Positions 44,216 through 53,786 of a DNA stretch of 64,000 nt are shown piece after piece. Source of the stretch: Lachnospiraceae bacterium (GTDB lineage Bacteria; Bacillota; Clostridia; Lachnospirales; Lachnospiraceae). Numbering within the stretch: position 1 is the first letter of the stretch; every line of letters starts with the position of its first letter. A program made the translations under genes and the position numbers. The notes under the pieces are model-generated. The model saw only the letters and a list, made by a program, of their open reading frames with translations, was not told where the DNA came from and ran no database searches. The DNA lies in the NCBI GenBank assembly GCA_017521985.1, contig JAFXAZ010000007.1, positions 46,250 to 110,249 of the forward strand, written 5' to 3'.

Positions 44216-44228
44216 ACGCTTCTCCCAA

Positions 44229-45491
44229 CTATTTCACGGTTATTTCACTAAACATATCATAATATCCTACAGTATCCTTATCAGAAATAACCGTAATATT
44301 TAAAACATCATATAATCTGTGATAAGCCTGGAACACATCCCCCTCAAAGCCGGTACAGCCTAAAGAAAGAAGGTACTCTCCGCCCTGTAAGCTCATCACC
44401 TGTGTAAAGGTCACTTCCTTTACCTCTCCTGCACAAACGCTTTCTAAAAATGCCTTTTCGTACATGGTATTGGTGCCGGTAATCTCCGTTCCACGGGCAT
44501 TTTTGAATTTATACGTAAAAATCGGTGCCGGCTTGTCTACGTTAAACTTCACTTTATAGTGAATGGTAAACCTGGTGCCCTTTACGATTGCAGTGGTTCT
44601 GACTCCTTTTTCATCGGTAACATAATAATCAAAAATCTCTGCTTCCTTAGTTCCGTACTCTAAAAGCTGCGGATTGTGACCCGCTGCCTCTGCTGCCAGT
44701 GCTCTAATATCTTCATCATCCAGAAGAGAGCTTTCTTCCTCAGCAACCTGATATTGACCAACCAACACCTGTTTGTAGGCATCAATCATATCCCTTGCCA
44801 GACCTTCGCCCAGCTTTTCACCCTTATTAAGCAAAATAACACGGTCACAATACTTCTGAATACTGGACAAATCATGACTTACAAACACAATGGTCTTGCC
44901 CATTTTCTTGAATTCTTCAAATTTATGATAACACTTCGCCTGGAAAAATACATCCCCAACGCTCAGTGCTTCATCGACAATTAATATTTCCGGGTCGATA
45001 TTGATAGCAACCGCAAATGCAAGTCGCACAAACATACCGGAAGAATAGGTCTTACAAGGCTGATATACATAATCCCCAATATCAGCAAAGGCCAAAATAT
45101 CATCCAGCTTTGCTGTAATTTCCTCCTCGGTAAAGCCCATCATGGTACCGTTTAAATATACATTCTCGATACCATTATATTCCATATTAAAGCCTGCACC
45201 CAGTTCTAAAAGCGCGGAGATACGGCCGTTTACCGTCACCTTACCTGCACTGGGATTTACCACACCGGTAATAATTTTTAAAATCGTTGATTTACCGGAA
45301 CCATTGGTACCGATAATACCTACACACTCGCCCTGATGAATCTTAAAATCCACACCCTTTAGGGCTTCATGCTCTCTGTAGTTATGTTTGCCTACACCCA
45401 GTGCATCTAACACTCTGTGAAAAGGCTTTTGATATAATTTGTATACTTTTTTTACGCCTTCTACGGAGATGGCAATCTTTTTCTCGCTCAT
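44229..45491 (-). CDS. Polysaccharide ABC transporter ATPase with C-terminal glycan-binding domain (Wzt)
   Basis: 420 residues from ATG 45491. The ATPase domain (about 1-245) has Walker A GIIGTNGSGKSTILKII, signature TYSSGMFVRLAFAVAI, Walker B ILIVDEALSVGD and the H-loop FVSHDLSS. The C-terminal 130 residues (about 285-420) form a beta-rich domain like Wzt-C, which in O9a/O8 systems binds the capped non-reducing end of the polymer. Transporters without such a domain end at about 250 residues. It partners the permease 17 bases upstream. Confidence 0.94.
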   Translation of the reverse strand: MSEKKIAISVEGVKKVYKLYQKPFHRVLDALGVGKHNYREHEALKGVDFKIHQGECVGIIGTNGSGKSTILKIITGVVNPSAGKVTVNGRISALLELGAGFNMEYNGIENVYLNGTMMGFTEEEITAKLDDILAFADIGDYVYQPCKTYSSGMFVRLAFAVAINIDPEILIVDEALSVGDVFFQAKCYHKFEEFKKMGKTIVFVSHDLSSIQKYCDRVILLNKGEKLGEGLARDMIDAYKQVLVGQYQVAEEESSLLDDEDIRALAAEAAGHNPQLLEYGTKEAEIFDYYVTDEKGVRTTAIVKGTRFTIHYKVKFNVDKPAPIFTYKFKNARGTEITGTNTMYEKAFLESVCAGEVKEVTFTQVMSLQGGEYLLSLGCTGFEGDVFQAYHRLYDVLNITVISDKDTVGYYDMFSEITVK

Positions 45492-45508
45492 AAACACCCT
45501 TATATGCT

Positions 45509-46312
45509 TTACAATACATCTGCAAAGTGGAATTTTAATTTATCAAACAGCTTGCGTCCTACCAATAACAGTCCGAAAGAAACCACCCAAAAATACAACG
45601 TATAGCCCGGTCTTTCAAAAAACCATTGCTCACCATAAATTGCACTGCGGTATCCCGTTACTACATAACACACCGGATTCAGCTTAATAATAAAAGCAAT
45701 TACAGGACTCCAGCTATTTGCCATGGAAATATCCCAAAGCACCGGAGTAGCCCACACGCCAAGCTGCAAACCGATAGAAATAATCTGGGTCAAATCCCGG
45801 AAAAACACCACAATGGCACTGGTAATATAACTGACTCCCAGGGAAAATACGTAGAGTCCCAAGCTATAATACAAGATTTGAATCATATACAGACTCGGTC
45901 TATACCCATACAATAACGATACCACCAAAAGAACCAGTGCAAAAAAAGCATGGATAAACACTGCCGCCGTCACACGTACTATGGGCAGAATATTAATATT
46001 AAATACTACTTTTTTTACCAGATACTGATATTCCAAAAGACTGGCGGTACCATTGTTTAAGGATTCACTAAAGAAAAACCATGGCACCAGCCCTGCCGTC
46101 AGAAACAGTACATACGGAACATTTACTCCTTCTGCAATGCTTTGATACTTCTGGTTCATAATGCCCTGAAATACAAACCAGTACATCAGCACAGTGATAA
46201 CCGGCTGAATCATGGCCCATACCGCGCCTAAGGAAGAACCTGCATAACGATTTTTAAAGTCATTCTTTGCCAGCTTCCAAATCAGATGTCTATTTACTAA
46301 CATTTCTTTCAT
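45509..46312 (-). CDS. Polysaccharide ABC transporter permease (Wzm)
   Basis: 267 residues with six membrane helices, typical ABC2/Wzm size. The N-terminus LIWKLAKNDFKNRYAGSSLGAVWAMIQP with a basic amphipathic start is characteristic of polysaccharide and teichoic acid exporters. It forms the channel with the Wzt ATPase and carries undecaprenyl-linked glycan to the outside. Confidence 0.95.
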   Translation of the reverse strand: MKEMLVNRHLIWKLAKNDFKNRYAGSSLGAVWAMIQPVITVLMYWFVFQGIMNQKYQSIAEGVNVPYVLFLTAGLVPWFFFSESLNNGTASLLEYQYLVKKVVFNINILPIVRVTAAVFIHAFFALVLLVVSLLYGYRPSLYMIQILYYSLGLYVFSLGVSYITSAIVVFFRDLTQIISIGLQLGVWATPVLWDISMANSWSPVIAFIIKLNPVCYVVTGYRSAIYGEQWFFERPGYTLYFWVVSFGLLLVGRKLFDKLKFHFADVL

Positions 46313-46332
46313 AAAGATATAGGTCCTTTGTA

Positions 46333-46893
46333 TTATCTACGGCCTGCCTTATATTCGCTAAGCCCGCCCCATTTGGTGTCCTTCTCGCTCATAATAAGCT
46401 CCATCCCTTCCGGAATCGGCCATTCCACACCGATTTCAGGATCATTGTAAAGAAGTCCGCCTTCATCGTTTGGATGATAAAAATCCGTACACTTATAAGC
46501 AAATTCCGCAAAATCGCTGAGCACCAAAAATCCATGTGCAAAGCCTTTTGGAATAAAGAACTGCTTTTTGTTTTCTTCGGATAAAAGTACGCCATACCAC
46601 TGTCCAAAGGTAGCAGAGCCTTCTCGTAAGTCTACTGCCACATCGAACACTTCTCCACGCACCACGCGCACCAGTTTATCCTGCGGATATTCTTTCTGAA
46701 AATGCAACCCACGAAGTACCCCCTTCTTGGATGCGGACTGATTATCCTGCACGAATACTTCCGGAATACCTGCTGCCTTGTAATCATTATAATTATAAGT
46801 TTCCATGAAATAGCCTCTGCTATCTCCAAATACCGTTGGTGTAATTACCTTTAAGCCTTCAATATGGCAGGTTTCTACTGTAATCTTGCCCAT
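46333..46893 (-). CDS. rfbC: dTDP-4-dehydrorhamnose 3,5-epimerase
   Basis: 186 residues. Cupin enzyme with VFGDSRGYFMETYN, the catalytic His in RGLHFQ, DVAVDLREGSATFG, the Tyr/Asp region and FFIPKGFAHGFLVLSD. It makes the L-configuration precursor in dTDP-L-rhamnose synthesis. The rfbB and rfbD enzymes needed with it are not in the window. Confidence 0.95.
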   Translation of the reverse strand: MGKITVETCHIEGLKVITPTVFGDSRGYFMETYNYNDYKAAGIPEVFVQDNQSASKKGVLRGLHFQKEYPQDKLVRVVRGEVFDVAVDLREGSATFGQWYGVLLSEENKKQFFIPKGFAHGFLVLSDFAEFAYKCTDFYHPNDEGGLLYNDPEIGVEWPIPEGMELIMSEKDTKWGGLSEYKAGRR

Positions 46894-46903
46894 TTTCTAA
46901 CTC

Positions 46904-47773
46904 CTATAAACCATTTGCAACATCTACTAAATATTTACCGTAATCGGTCTTCATAAGCGGTTCAGCAAGCTTTAACAACTGCTCCCTGTCAATAAAGCCT
47001 CTCTTGTAAGCAATCTCTTCAATACAAGATACATACAAGCCCTGTCTCTTCTGGAACGCCGCAACAAAATCTGCTGCCTCTAAAAGTGCATCATGGTTGC
47101 CCGTATCTAACCATGCAAAGCCTCTGCCCATGGTTTCTACACGCAAGGTACCTCTGCGTAAATATTCGTTATTAATACTGGTAATTTCGATTTCGCCGCG
47201 TGCACTTGGCTTTACATTCTTTGCAATTTCTACAACATCATTGTCATAGAAATAAAGACCCGGCACTGCATAATTACTCTTTGGATGCTCCGGTTTTTCT
47301 TCGATAGAAATAGCCATGCCATTTTCATCAAATTCTACTACACCGTATTCTCTAGGGTCACGAACATAGTAACCAAAAATGGTTGCACCGCTTTCTCTGG
47401 AAGCTACTGCCTTTAACAATTTTGAAAAGCTCTGTCCATAGAAAATATTGTCCCCCAAAACCAAAGCTACATTATCATCCCCAATAAACTCCTCACCGAT
47501 AATAAAGGCATCTGCAAGGCCTCTCGGCTTGTCCTGTACTGCATAAGAGAACTTCATGCCAAGCTGGCTGCCGTCTCCTAAAAGCTCCTCAAATACCGGC
47601 AAATCTCTCGGTGTAGAAATAATCAGAATTTCACGGATGCCTGCAAGCATCAGAGTAGATAACGGATAATAAATCATCGGTTTGTCGTATACCGGCATAA
47701 TCTGCTTAGAGATTGCCTTGGTTAATGGATAAAGTCTGGTTCCTGAACCACCTGCTAAAATAATTCCTTTCAT
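46904..47773 (-). CDS. rfbA: Glucose-1-phosphate thymidylyltransferase
   Basis: 289 residues. The N-terminal signature [22 protein letters not shown] is followed by [42 protein letters not shown] and [12 protein letters not shown]. It makes dTDP-glucose, the first step to dTDP-rhamnose. With rfbC this indicates a rhamnose-containing (or other dTDP-sugar) polymer. Confidence 0.96.
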   Translation of the reverse strand: MKGIILAGGSGTRLYPLTKAISKQIMPVYDKPMIYYPLSTLMLAGIREILIISTPRDLPVFEELLGDGSQLGMKFSYAVQDKPRGLADAFIIGEEFIGDDNVALVLGDNIFYGQSFSKLLKAVASRESGATIFGYYVRDPREYGVVEFDENGMAISIEEKPEHPKSNYAVPGLYFYDNDVVEIAKNVKPSARGEIEITSINNEYLRRGTLRVETMGRGFAWLDTGNHDALLEAADFVAAFQKRQGLYVSCIEEIAYKRGFIDREQLLKLAEPLMKTDYGKYLVDVANGL

Positions 47774-47798
47774 GGTAAACTCCTTTGTTTTTCGTATT

Positions 47799-50102
47799 TT
47801 AATAACCTAAATAACTCATATTTAAATCTACATTACCCTTAATGCCGGAGATAGAACCGGTACAAGAATACTGCCACATTTCATATCTTCCGGAATAATT
47901 TGGTGCTTTTGCATACTGTGCAAGCCAGATTTTGGTACTGCTTGGAAACTGACTGGTATCAATATGATTATATAGCCAGTCCTTATTGGCATATACACCT
48001 GCTCTGTAGCCTGCATTGGTAATGGTCTTGCAGAATGCATTACATACTATAGTTCTCTGACTGACGCTAAGACCGTCAGCTCGTCCGTTCTTGGACGTAT
48101 TGGAATACTCTACATCCAGAAAAATCGGGAAGGTAATCTGGTAGCCGCTGATTGCATTCAGTACCATGGACGCTTCTTCTACGGCTTCAATTTCGTCTAA
48201 TGCCTGGGAGAAGAAATATACACCTACCTTTAAACCGGCATTCAACGCTCCCTTGATATTGGTACGGTATCTGGAATCTTCTACCAATACACCGGAACCA
48301 TAACCACGATAACCACATCGAATAATAACATATTCCACACCGGACTGTGCCACTGCATTCCAGTCAATAGAACCATTATGGCTGGATACGTCAATACCAA
48401 ACACGCTGTTGCCATTAGACAACTTACCGTCGTCATCAAACGTATAAATAACGCCTCTGATTACCTGCTCTCCGGTAACCACCTTACCATTGGCATCAAA
48501 ATAATATAATTCACCGTCAATGGTATTCCAGCCGGTATATTTGTACCCTTGTTCCTTTACATAGAACTTCACATCATTCTGACCGTAATCCAAAGAAGTG
48601 GCTGCCTTATAACTGTCACCATCTTTTACGAAAACTTCTCTGCCATCTTTGGTCTTTAACGCAACCGGGGCCGGAGTCGGTGTAATAGTTGGACTTGGAC
48701 TTGGTGTCAGCGTTGGAGTCGGGCTTGGACTCGGTGTTGGCGTTGGTGTCGGCGTTGGTGTCGGCGTTGGTGTTGGCATCGGACTTGGTGTCGGTGTCGG
48801 AGTCGGCTCCACGGTCGGAGTCGGCGTCGGTTCCACGGTCGGGGTCGGAGTCGGTTCCTCGGTCGGGGTCGGAGTCGGCTCCTCGGTCGGGGTCGGTGTC
48901 GGTTCCTCAGTCGGTACCGGTGTTTCCACCTCCGATGTCACTTCACTATTTTGCTCTGAAGCAACTTCGCTGCCCGGTTCCGTACCAGGATTTAACTGCT
49001 CCGTTCTCACAAACCTTAATGCTGCCACACTTGCAGATGGTGCCTGAATATCAGACTTACTGATTTCTTTGTAGTTGTCACCAATGTATGTTTTGGTACT
49101 TTCTACCCATACAACCGTGTCCTCAATTACCTCTTCTACCGGAGTCTGAGGAACGTTCTGCTCCTCTTTGCTGACATTAATCTCACTTTCATTCTTGACT
49201 TCAGCAGAAACGTCAACCTTCTCATACGTAATTTCTTCTTTGACATTGACCTTTTCCGCCGTAGCTGTCATCAAATATTTCTCATACTTAGCATCTTCAA
49301 GCGGCTTTAACGTCACCTTATATATACCGCCTTCAATATTTTTCATATAAATAATACCATCCATGTCCTCATCGATCCATGTACTGGTCTTGCCGCTTGG
49401 ACTTTTTACCTCAACTTCAAAAGGTATATTTGCAATCAGCTTCCCGGTTTTTTTGTTGGTAAATTTAATCTTTAAATCCTTCTGAACGGATGTCATAACC
49501 AATTTCACCTGCACATCCGCCTTGGTATTGGTTTCCTGATATTCACTGCTCTCAGAGCTTTCTTCTGTGGCCTTTTCTGCAAGCATAGCATCCTTTAATG
49601 CCAAAAGACCATCTCCACCCAAAACCTCTACATCCAATAAGCCATTGCCAATCAACTGATAATTAGCCGCAACCTGCTGTTCTTTTTCCTTCATGGATGA
49701 ATATGCAAAAATACCACATATACCGGCAAGAAAAAGACAAATAAAAACCAGCGCCAACTGAAGTACCTTCATACTTATGATACCACCGATTTTATCATCC
49801 TCTTCCTCTTCTTCGTCCTCTTCATCCTCTATATATGCTTCTCGCTTTTTACTTATGTATTCCTTGATAGAATCCAGTTCAAAAAACTCCGTATCTCTAT
49901 CTTCGATTGGTTCCTCCGGAACCTGCTTCTCCGGAATGTGTTCCTCTAAAACCGGTTCCTTCGGAAACTCGCCCTCGAAAATCGGCTCATCAAAAATCTC
50001 TTGCTCAATAGGCTGCTGCTCAAAATCTTCCTCCCAGATTTCCGGTTCCTCAAATTCTTTCAATATATCATCATAGCGTTTATTGCTAAAAAATTTACCC
50101 AT
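47799..50102 (-). CDS. Membrane-anchored GH25 lysozyme with Pro/Thr linker
   Basis: 767 residues. A very acidic cytoplasmic region (1-105) precedes one membrane helix (110-134). Outside there is a Cna-B/SpaA-like beta domain (about 205-290), a linker of PTPTEE-type repeats (about 394-474), two cell-wall-binding-like repeats ([20 protein letters not shown], about 515-560) and a C-terminal GH25 muramidase domain (about 567-767) with [14 protein letters not shown] and catalytic FLDVEYSNT. It is first in the polysaccharide operon, so it may open peptidoglycan for the glycan or its anchoring. Confidence 0.93.
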   Translation of the reverse strand: MGKFFSNKRYDDILKEFEEPEIWEEDFEQQPIEQEIFDEPIFEGEFPKEPVLEEHIPEKQVPEEPIEDRDTEFFELDSIKEYISKKREAYIEDEEDEEEEEDDKIGGIISMKVLQLALVFICLFLAGICGIFAYSSMKEKEQQVAANYQLIGNGLLDVEVLGGDGLLALKDAMLAEKATEESSESSEYQETNTKADVQVKLVMTSVQKDLKIKFTNKKTGKLIANIPFEVEVKSPSGKTSTWIDEDMDGIIYMKNIEGGIYKVTLKPLEDAKYEKYLMTATAEKVNVKEEITYEKVDVSAEVKNESEINVSKEEQNVPQTPVEEVIEDTVVWVESTKTYIGDNYKEISKSDIQAPSASVAALRFVRTEQLNPGTEPGSEVASEQNSEVTSEVETPVPTEEPTPTPTEEPTPTPTEEPTPTPTVEPTPTPTVEPTPTPTPSPMPTPTPTPTPTPTPTPSPSPTPTLTPSPSPTITPTPAPVALKTKDGREVFVKDGDSYKAATSLDYGQNDVKFYVKEQGYKYTGWNTIDGELYYFDANGKVVTGEQVIRGVIYTFDDDGKLSNGNSVFGIDVSSHNGSIDWNAVAQSGVEYVIIRCGYRGYGSGVLVEDSRYRTNIKGALNAGLKVGVYFFSQALDEIEAVEEASMVLNAISGYQITFPIFLDVEYSNTSKNGRADGLSVSQRTIVCNAFCKTITNAGYRAGVYANKDWLYNHIDTSQFPSSTKIWLAQYAKAPNYSGRYEMWQYSCTGSISGIKGNVDLNMSYLGY
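48680..48920. repeat. Pro-Thr-Glu coding tandem repeat
   Basis: About 240 bases of GT/GG-rich repeats, encoding [10 protein letters not shown]- and PTPTPT-type units in the lysozyme linker. Units of 6, 12, 18 and 24 bases recur with small variations, so copy number probably varies between strains. The antisense frames give spurious GVGVG-rich ORFs. Confidence 0.9.
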
Positions 50103-50141
50103 TTATTTCTCCTAATAATATTCATAATTTTACAGTTTATT

Positions 50142-50171
50142 ATTATAACATCTTTTGGGGTACTATTTCAA
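50142..50171 (-). promoter_or_regulatory. Promoter of the polysaccharide operon
   Basis: Minus strand TTGAAA (50166-50171), 18-base spacer and perfect TATAAT (50142-50147), 39 bases before the lysozyme ATG with AGGAG near it. No other good promoter is seen down to 33.7 kb, and gaps between genes are 2-41 bases. Confidence 0.65.
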
Positions 50172-50278
50172 CCCATAACCCTAATCTTGTCGATATTTTG
50201 AAATCCATTTTTGTTGACTTTTGCGACGTCGGATGTCAGAATTAACCATGCAAAGCAAATCAAAAGGGGTAATAAAAC

Positions 50279-50479
50279 ATGATGTATATTCACTATTGTC
50301 AGGCCTGTCACAGAATTCACATTCTAAACGGCCACAAATCCATCTGTCCTACCTGCGAACGCAGACTGATGGAATTAAAAATCTCCTACATGGAATACAT
50401 AGAACTGGGGCTGGAAGAGCGCAACCAGTTAAAAAACAAATTGAAGAATCCAAACCATCTGACGATTTCAAAAAACTAA
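50279..50479 (+). CDS. Small zinc-ribbon protein
   Basis: 66 residues (or 65 from the second ATG). AAGGGG lies 9 bases upstream. The N-terminus has YCQACHRIH and then CPTCERR 14 residues later, a CxxC...CxxC zinc ribbon; the rest is a charged helix (EYIELGLEERNQLKNKLKN). Function unknown. It stands alone, upstream of the SGNH-like gene. Confidence 0.65.
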   Translation: MMYIHYCQACHRIHILNGHKSICPTCERRLMELKISYMEYIELGLEERNQLKNKLKNPNHLTISKN

Positions 50480-50498
50480 ATAGCCATAACAGATTCGT

Positions 50499-50527
50499 AA
50501 CATGTACATGTTAAAAAAATGTTAACA
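50499..50527. promoter_or_regulatory. Palindromes before the SGNH-like gene
   Basis: TAACATGTACATGTTA (50499-50514, perfect 16-bp palindrome) is followed by TGTTAACA (50520-50527). Both share the TAACA/TGTTA ends and lie 35-63 bases before the start codon, so they could be operator half-sites overlapping a promoter. No U-tract suits a terminator function beyond a run of seven A. Confidence 0.5.
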
Positions 50528-50561
50528 TATGATAAAGACATGTTTTGGAAAGGAATCTTTT

Positions 50562-51545
50562 ATGGACAAATTAAGAGAAATATTATCTAAGCTCAATTTT
50601 CATTACGTATTTTTAGGATTAATGGCTCTTATTATCTTAGTTGTAGTAGTAAGACTTACTGCCTGGAACAATCGTGCTCATGTGATTGAGTCCGAAAATC
50701 CAAACAGCACCGAATTTGATACAGAACCCTTGGACAACCTGGTTCCTTACACCTATGAAATTGAAGCAAAAGATCCGGAAGATATGATTATTGCATGCTT
50801 TGGAAATGCACCATTTTCCGATGACTTTGGCAAAGAAAATAATCTCGCCAACATCATTGCTGACAAAACCGGAGCAACCGTTTACAATTTTGCATTTGAA
50901 GACTCTTACTTATCCTGTGAAAATCCAACCTTGGAAAGCGGACACAACGATCTTTTCAGTTTATACTGGCTTACCACTATTTTTACACTGGATAATGATA
51001 CGATTGTAAACCAGTACCTTAAGGCAATGCCCAACGCCTCCATTGAAAGAAAAGCCACCCTGTCTCTCCTGCAGAATCTGGACTTTAATACAGTAGACGT
51101 TATCACAATTATGTATGACGGCAGCGACTACCTCGCAGAACGGGGCATGTACAACCGAGATGATTCCACCAATATCCGTCACTTTGGCGGTGCTTTGGAG
51201 GCTTCCATCCAACTGATTAAACAAACGTTCCCACATATCCAGATTATTGTATTGTCAGCTCCTTATGCTTACGGGCTGGAAGCAGACGGCACTTTAGTAG
51301 ACTCCACCATCAAAACCTATGGTGATGAAGGTCCTTTGGCTTCCTATGTGCAGTATGAGTCTGAGGTATGCTACAAATCCTTTACAACATTTATTGATAC
51401 CTTTTATGGTTCTGTTTCCTTCTTTACGGCTGAGGAGCTTTTAAAGGATCATATCCACTTAACTCCCAAAGCACGGGAATTGGTTGCTGAAGAATTCATG
51501 GAAGGCTTCAACTACTATGTGAAATACCGCAACAAAAACAAATAA
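50562..51545 (+). CDS. Membrane-anchored SGNH-hydrolase-like protein
   Basis: 327 residues from the ATG at 50562, preceded by AAAGGAATCTTTT; the ATG at 50529 has no such site. One membrane helix (about 13-32), outside domain about 200-300 residues. It has an SGNH-type plan: IIACFGNAPFSDDFG in the place of block I, NFAFEDSYL, and the C-terminal DHIHLTPKARELVAEEF that would supply the Asp-His pair. However, the usual GDS serine motif reads GNAPF, so the nucleophile is not evident. It may acylate or deacylate a surface polymer, or be a non-catalytic relative. Confidence 0.6.
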   Translation: MDKLREILSKLNFHYVFLGLMALIILVVVVRLTAWNNRAHVIESENPNSTEFDTEPLDNLVPYTYEIEAKDPEDMIIACFGNAPFSDDFGKENNLANIIADKTGATVYNFAFEDSYLSCENPTLESGHNDLFSLYWLTTIFTLDNDTIVNQYLKAMPNASIERKATLSLLQNLDFNTVDVITIMYDGSDYLAERGMYNRDDSTNIRHFGGALEASIQLIKQTFPHIQIIVLSAPYAYGLEADGTLVDSTIKTYGDEGPLASYVQYESEVCYKSFTTFIDTFYGSVSFFTAEELLKDHIHLTPKARELVAEEFMEGFNYYVKYRNKNK

Positions 51546-51550
51546 CAAGC

Positions 51551-51616
51551 AAAAAAACGTCCGGTTGAAACCGCTGACAGCAATAAGCTGATGCGGCCGA
51601 ACCGGACGATTTTGTT
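51551..51616. terminator. Bidirectional terminator
   Basis: CGTCCGGTT (51558-51566) pairs with AACCGGACG (51600-51608), with an inner pair AACCGC/GCGG. The plus strand continues ATTTTGTTT and the minus strand continues with seven U residues, so it can serve both converging genes. Confidence 0.85.
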
Positions 51617-52194
51617 TAATTTTCTTGCTCCTGCAATGCCTTTTTCCAGCATTTATGACACATGGCAATATAGCTTTCATTTCCCCCGATAAATACCTGC
51701 TCCCCTTCGGAAAGTACCTTGCCCTCACTATTAATTCTGGCATTCACAATAGCTTTGTTGCCACAGCTGCAAATGGTTTTCATCTCTGAAATGGAATCTG
51801 CCACCTCAAAAAGCCTAAGAGAACCCGGAAATAGTTTTGTTCGAAAATCCGTACGAAGCCCAAAACAAAGCACCGGAATATCATAATTATCTACAATATA
51901 ACGTAAATCATCAATCTGCTCTTCCGTAAAAAACTGACTTTCATCTGTTATCACTACATCCACACGCTGTAACGCCTTAAACCTCGTGAGTAAGGAGTCT
52001 TCCGGCTTCAATGCATCCGCTTCTTCCCTAAGGCCTATACGGGATTGGATAACCTCTACGCCATCGCGATTATCGGTTGCAGGCTTCAGCAACCATACCT
52101 TCATTCCACGCTCTTCATAATTAAATTTAGTAATCAACGCCTGCGCAGATTTGGAGCTGCCCATAGCACCATATTTAAAATATAATTTTGCCAT
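51616..52194 (-). CDS. tdk: Thymidine kinase
   Basis: 192 residues. The P-loop is YGAMGSSKSAQAL at about 8-20, followed by the Walker B-like ITDESQFF; the lasso and C-terminal zinc site has CSCGNKA and CHKCW. Type II thymidine kinase of the salvage pathway. A bidirectional terminator lies downstream. Confidence 0.96.
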   Translation of the reverse strand: MAKLYFKYGAMGSSKSAQALITKFNYEERGMKVWLLKPATDNRDGVEVIQSRIGLREEADALKPEDSLLTRFKALQRVDVVITDESQFFTEEQIDDLRYIVDNYDIPVLCFGLRTDFRTKLFPGSLRLFEVADSISEMKTICSCGNKAIVNARINSEGKVLSEGEQVFIGGNESYIAMCHKCWKKALQEQEN

Positions 52195-52202
52195 AGTATC
52201 CT

Positions 52203-52832
52203 CTAACCCTTTGTCCGTTCTTTTAATTTCTGTTCCAGGAAACTTCTTAAAATACCAATTCCTACGTGATTTTCTCCGCCTCGCGGAATAATGACATCTG
52301 CATAGGCCTTGGTAGGCTCTACAAACTGCTCATGCATCGGACGCACTGTGTCCTGATATTGGCTAAGTACAGAATGCAGACTGCGCTCACGCTCTGCCAT
52401 ATCACGTTTAATACGCCGAACCAGTCTTTCATCCGCAGGTGCATCCACGAAAATTTTTACATCCATTAAGTCGCGAAGCTGCGCATCATATAAAAGCAAA
52501 ATTCCTTCCAACACAACCACTCTCTGAGGCATAATAGTCTGTGTTTTGTGAGAACGATTATGTGCACCATAATCATACACCGGAATATCTACGATTTCGC
52601 CGGCTTTTATTTTCTTGACATCTTCAATCATGCGCTCCGTATCAAAAGCATTGGGATGGTCATAATTTAAATGTGTACGTTCTTCATAGGTCATATCGTC
52701 ATGTGCCTTGTAATAATTATCATGACCAATGACCGTAATGCCATCCCCAAAAAATTCCTTAATTCTATTTACTACGGTAGTTTTGCCGGAAGCGCTTCCA
52801 CCTGCAATCCCTACAATCAAAATATCTTTCAC
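52203..52832 (-). CDS. udk: Uridine kinase
   Basis: 209 residues. P-loop GIAGGSASGKTTVVNRI, DNYYKAHDD, the substrate region HPNAFDTERM and RRIKRDMAERERS. It phosphorylates uridine/cytidine for salvage. Tight spacing (8 bases) with tdk suggests a nucleoside salvage pair. Confidence 0.95.
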   Translation of the reverse strand: MKDILIVGIAGGSASGKTTVVNRIKEFFGDGITVIGHDNYYKAHDDMTYEERTHLNYDHPNAFDTERMIEDVKKIKAGEIVDIPVYDYGAHNRSHKTQTIMPQRVVVLEGILLLYDAQLRDLMDVKIFVDAPADERLVRRIKRDMAERERSLHSVLSQYQDTVRPMHEQFVEPTKAYADVIIPRGGENHVGIGILRSFLEQKLKERTKG

Positions 52833-52854
52833 TCTCTTTTGTCCCTTCTGCTAT

Positions 52855-53145
52855 TTAATCCAGCACTTCGTAATCAAATGCAACTCTGGAAATACGGATG
52901 GACTTGCACAAATCCGCTACGGCCACATGCTTTGGATTTACTTTATATGCGTTCAAAGCCTCCAAGGATGCAAATTTGGACACTAAAATGGCATCATAAT
53001 CGCTGTTTGGCACCGCACTCGTTGCTACTTCCATCTCTAAAATTTCAGGAATCACACCATTTAATGCCTTTAATCCTTCGAGGAACTCATTCATCTGCGC
53101 CTCGGTACCTTCTTTAAACTTCCACATAACCACATGCTTAATCAT
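52855..53145 (-). CDS. Dabb family (stress-responsive A/B barrel) protein
   Basis: 96 residues. MIKHVVMWKFKEGTEAQMNEFL and the later ILVSKFASLEALNAYKVNPKHV match the ferredoxin-like dimeric alpha/beta barrel family. The biochemical role of such small proteins in Firmicutes is unknown. The gene starts 1 base after the YkgJ-like gene stops. Confidence 0.85.
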   Translation of the reverse strand: MIKHVVMWKFKEGTEAQMNEFLEGLKALNGVIPEILEMEVATSAVPNSDYDAILVSKFASLEALNAYKVNPKHVAVADLCKSIRISRVAFDYEVLD

Positions 53146-53146
53146 A

Positions 53147-53785
53147 TTATTCGCCTCCTAAGATTTCTTTTGCTTCTTCTAATCGCGCCAAAAATTCTTT
53201 GTAAAAATTCCCCTCTGCATAAGGCTTTCTGAAAAACAGCTGCAGCACATACATCATCAGTTGACGATGATAATTCTCGTCTTCGATTTCTGCAAGCTTT
53301 GCCATACACAATTTTTTGAACTCATGCCACTGCACTAAAAACGTTTCGTGTTCTTTAAATTCCAGTCGTTCCACCCATTTAGAAATCTTAACCTTGGTTT
53401 TAACCGGTGCAGGGCATGCCCCTTCCAGCACAAAATACTTAATACCATCCTCGGTATACTGTCTCCCCAAAGGAAACAACCTGCAAATACTCGGTCGGAA
53501 TGCATGAATACTGCATCGGCCCTCCGAATCCAGTGCATGGCACTTCTCCCCTTCTCCATTCATAGCCATACCGGGCTGAATGAGACCATCCACCACCGAA
53601 AGCGAAAGCCACTCCTGAAACAAATTGTCCACCGGCATTTGTAATTTCACAGATAATACATGCACATCATAGGGCGTCAATACTACACTGTCACCCATGC
53701 CCTGACAACAAGAAAAACACCCCTTACAGTCATTGCAACCAATACGTGCCATGTCATGTATATTTAATAACCTTGATACTTCCAT
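53147..53785 (-). CDS. YkgJ-type cysteine cluster protein
   Basis: 212 residues from ATG 53785, which follows the preceding stop by 1 base. The Cys cluster CNDCKGCFSCCQGMG at about 18-32 plus later CHALDSEGRCSIHAFRPSICRLFP match the YkgJ/UPF0153 family, thought to bind zinc or an iron-sulfur centre. The family function is uncertain. Coupling to the beta-CASP gene is by short distance. Confidence 0.85.
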   Translation of the reverse strand: MEVSRLLNIHDMARIGCNDCKGCFSCCQGMGDSVVLTPYDVHVLSVKLQMPVDNLFQEWLSLSVVDGLIQPGMAMNGEGEKCHALDSEGRCSIHAFRPSICRLFPLGRQYTEDGIKYFVLEGACPAPVKTKVKISKWVERLEFKEHETFLVQWHEFKKLCMAKLAEIEDENYHRQLMMYVLQLFFRKPYAEGNFYKEFLARLEEAKEILGGE

Positions 53786-53786
53786 A

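Noticed and set aside
48649-49047. 132-aa GVGVGVG-rich plus-strand ORF
   Set aside because: It is the antisense shadow of the Pro-Thr linker of the GH25 lysozyme gene.
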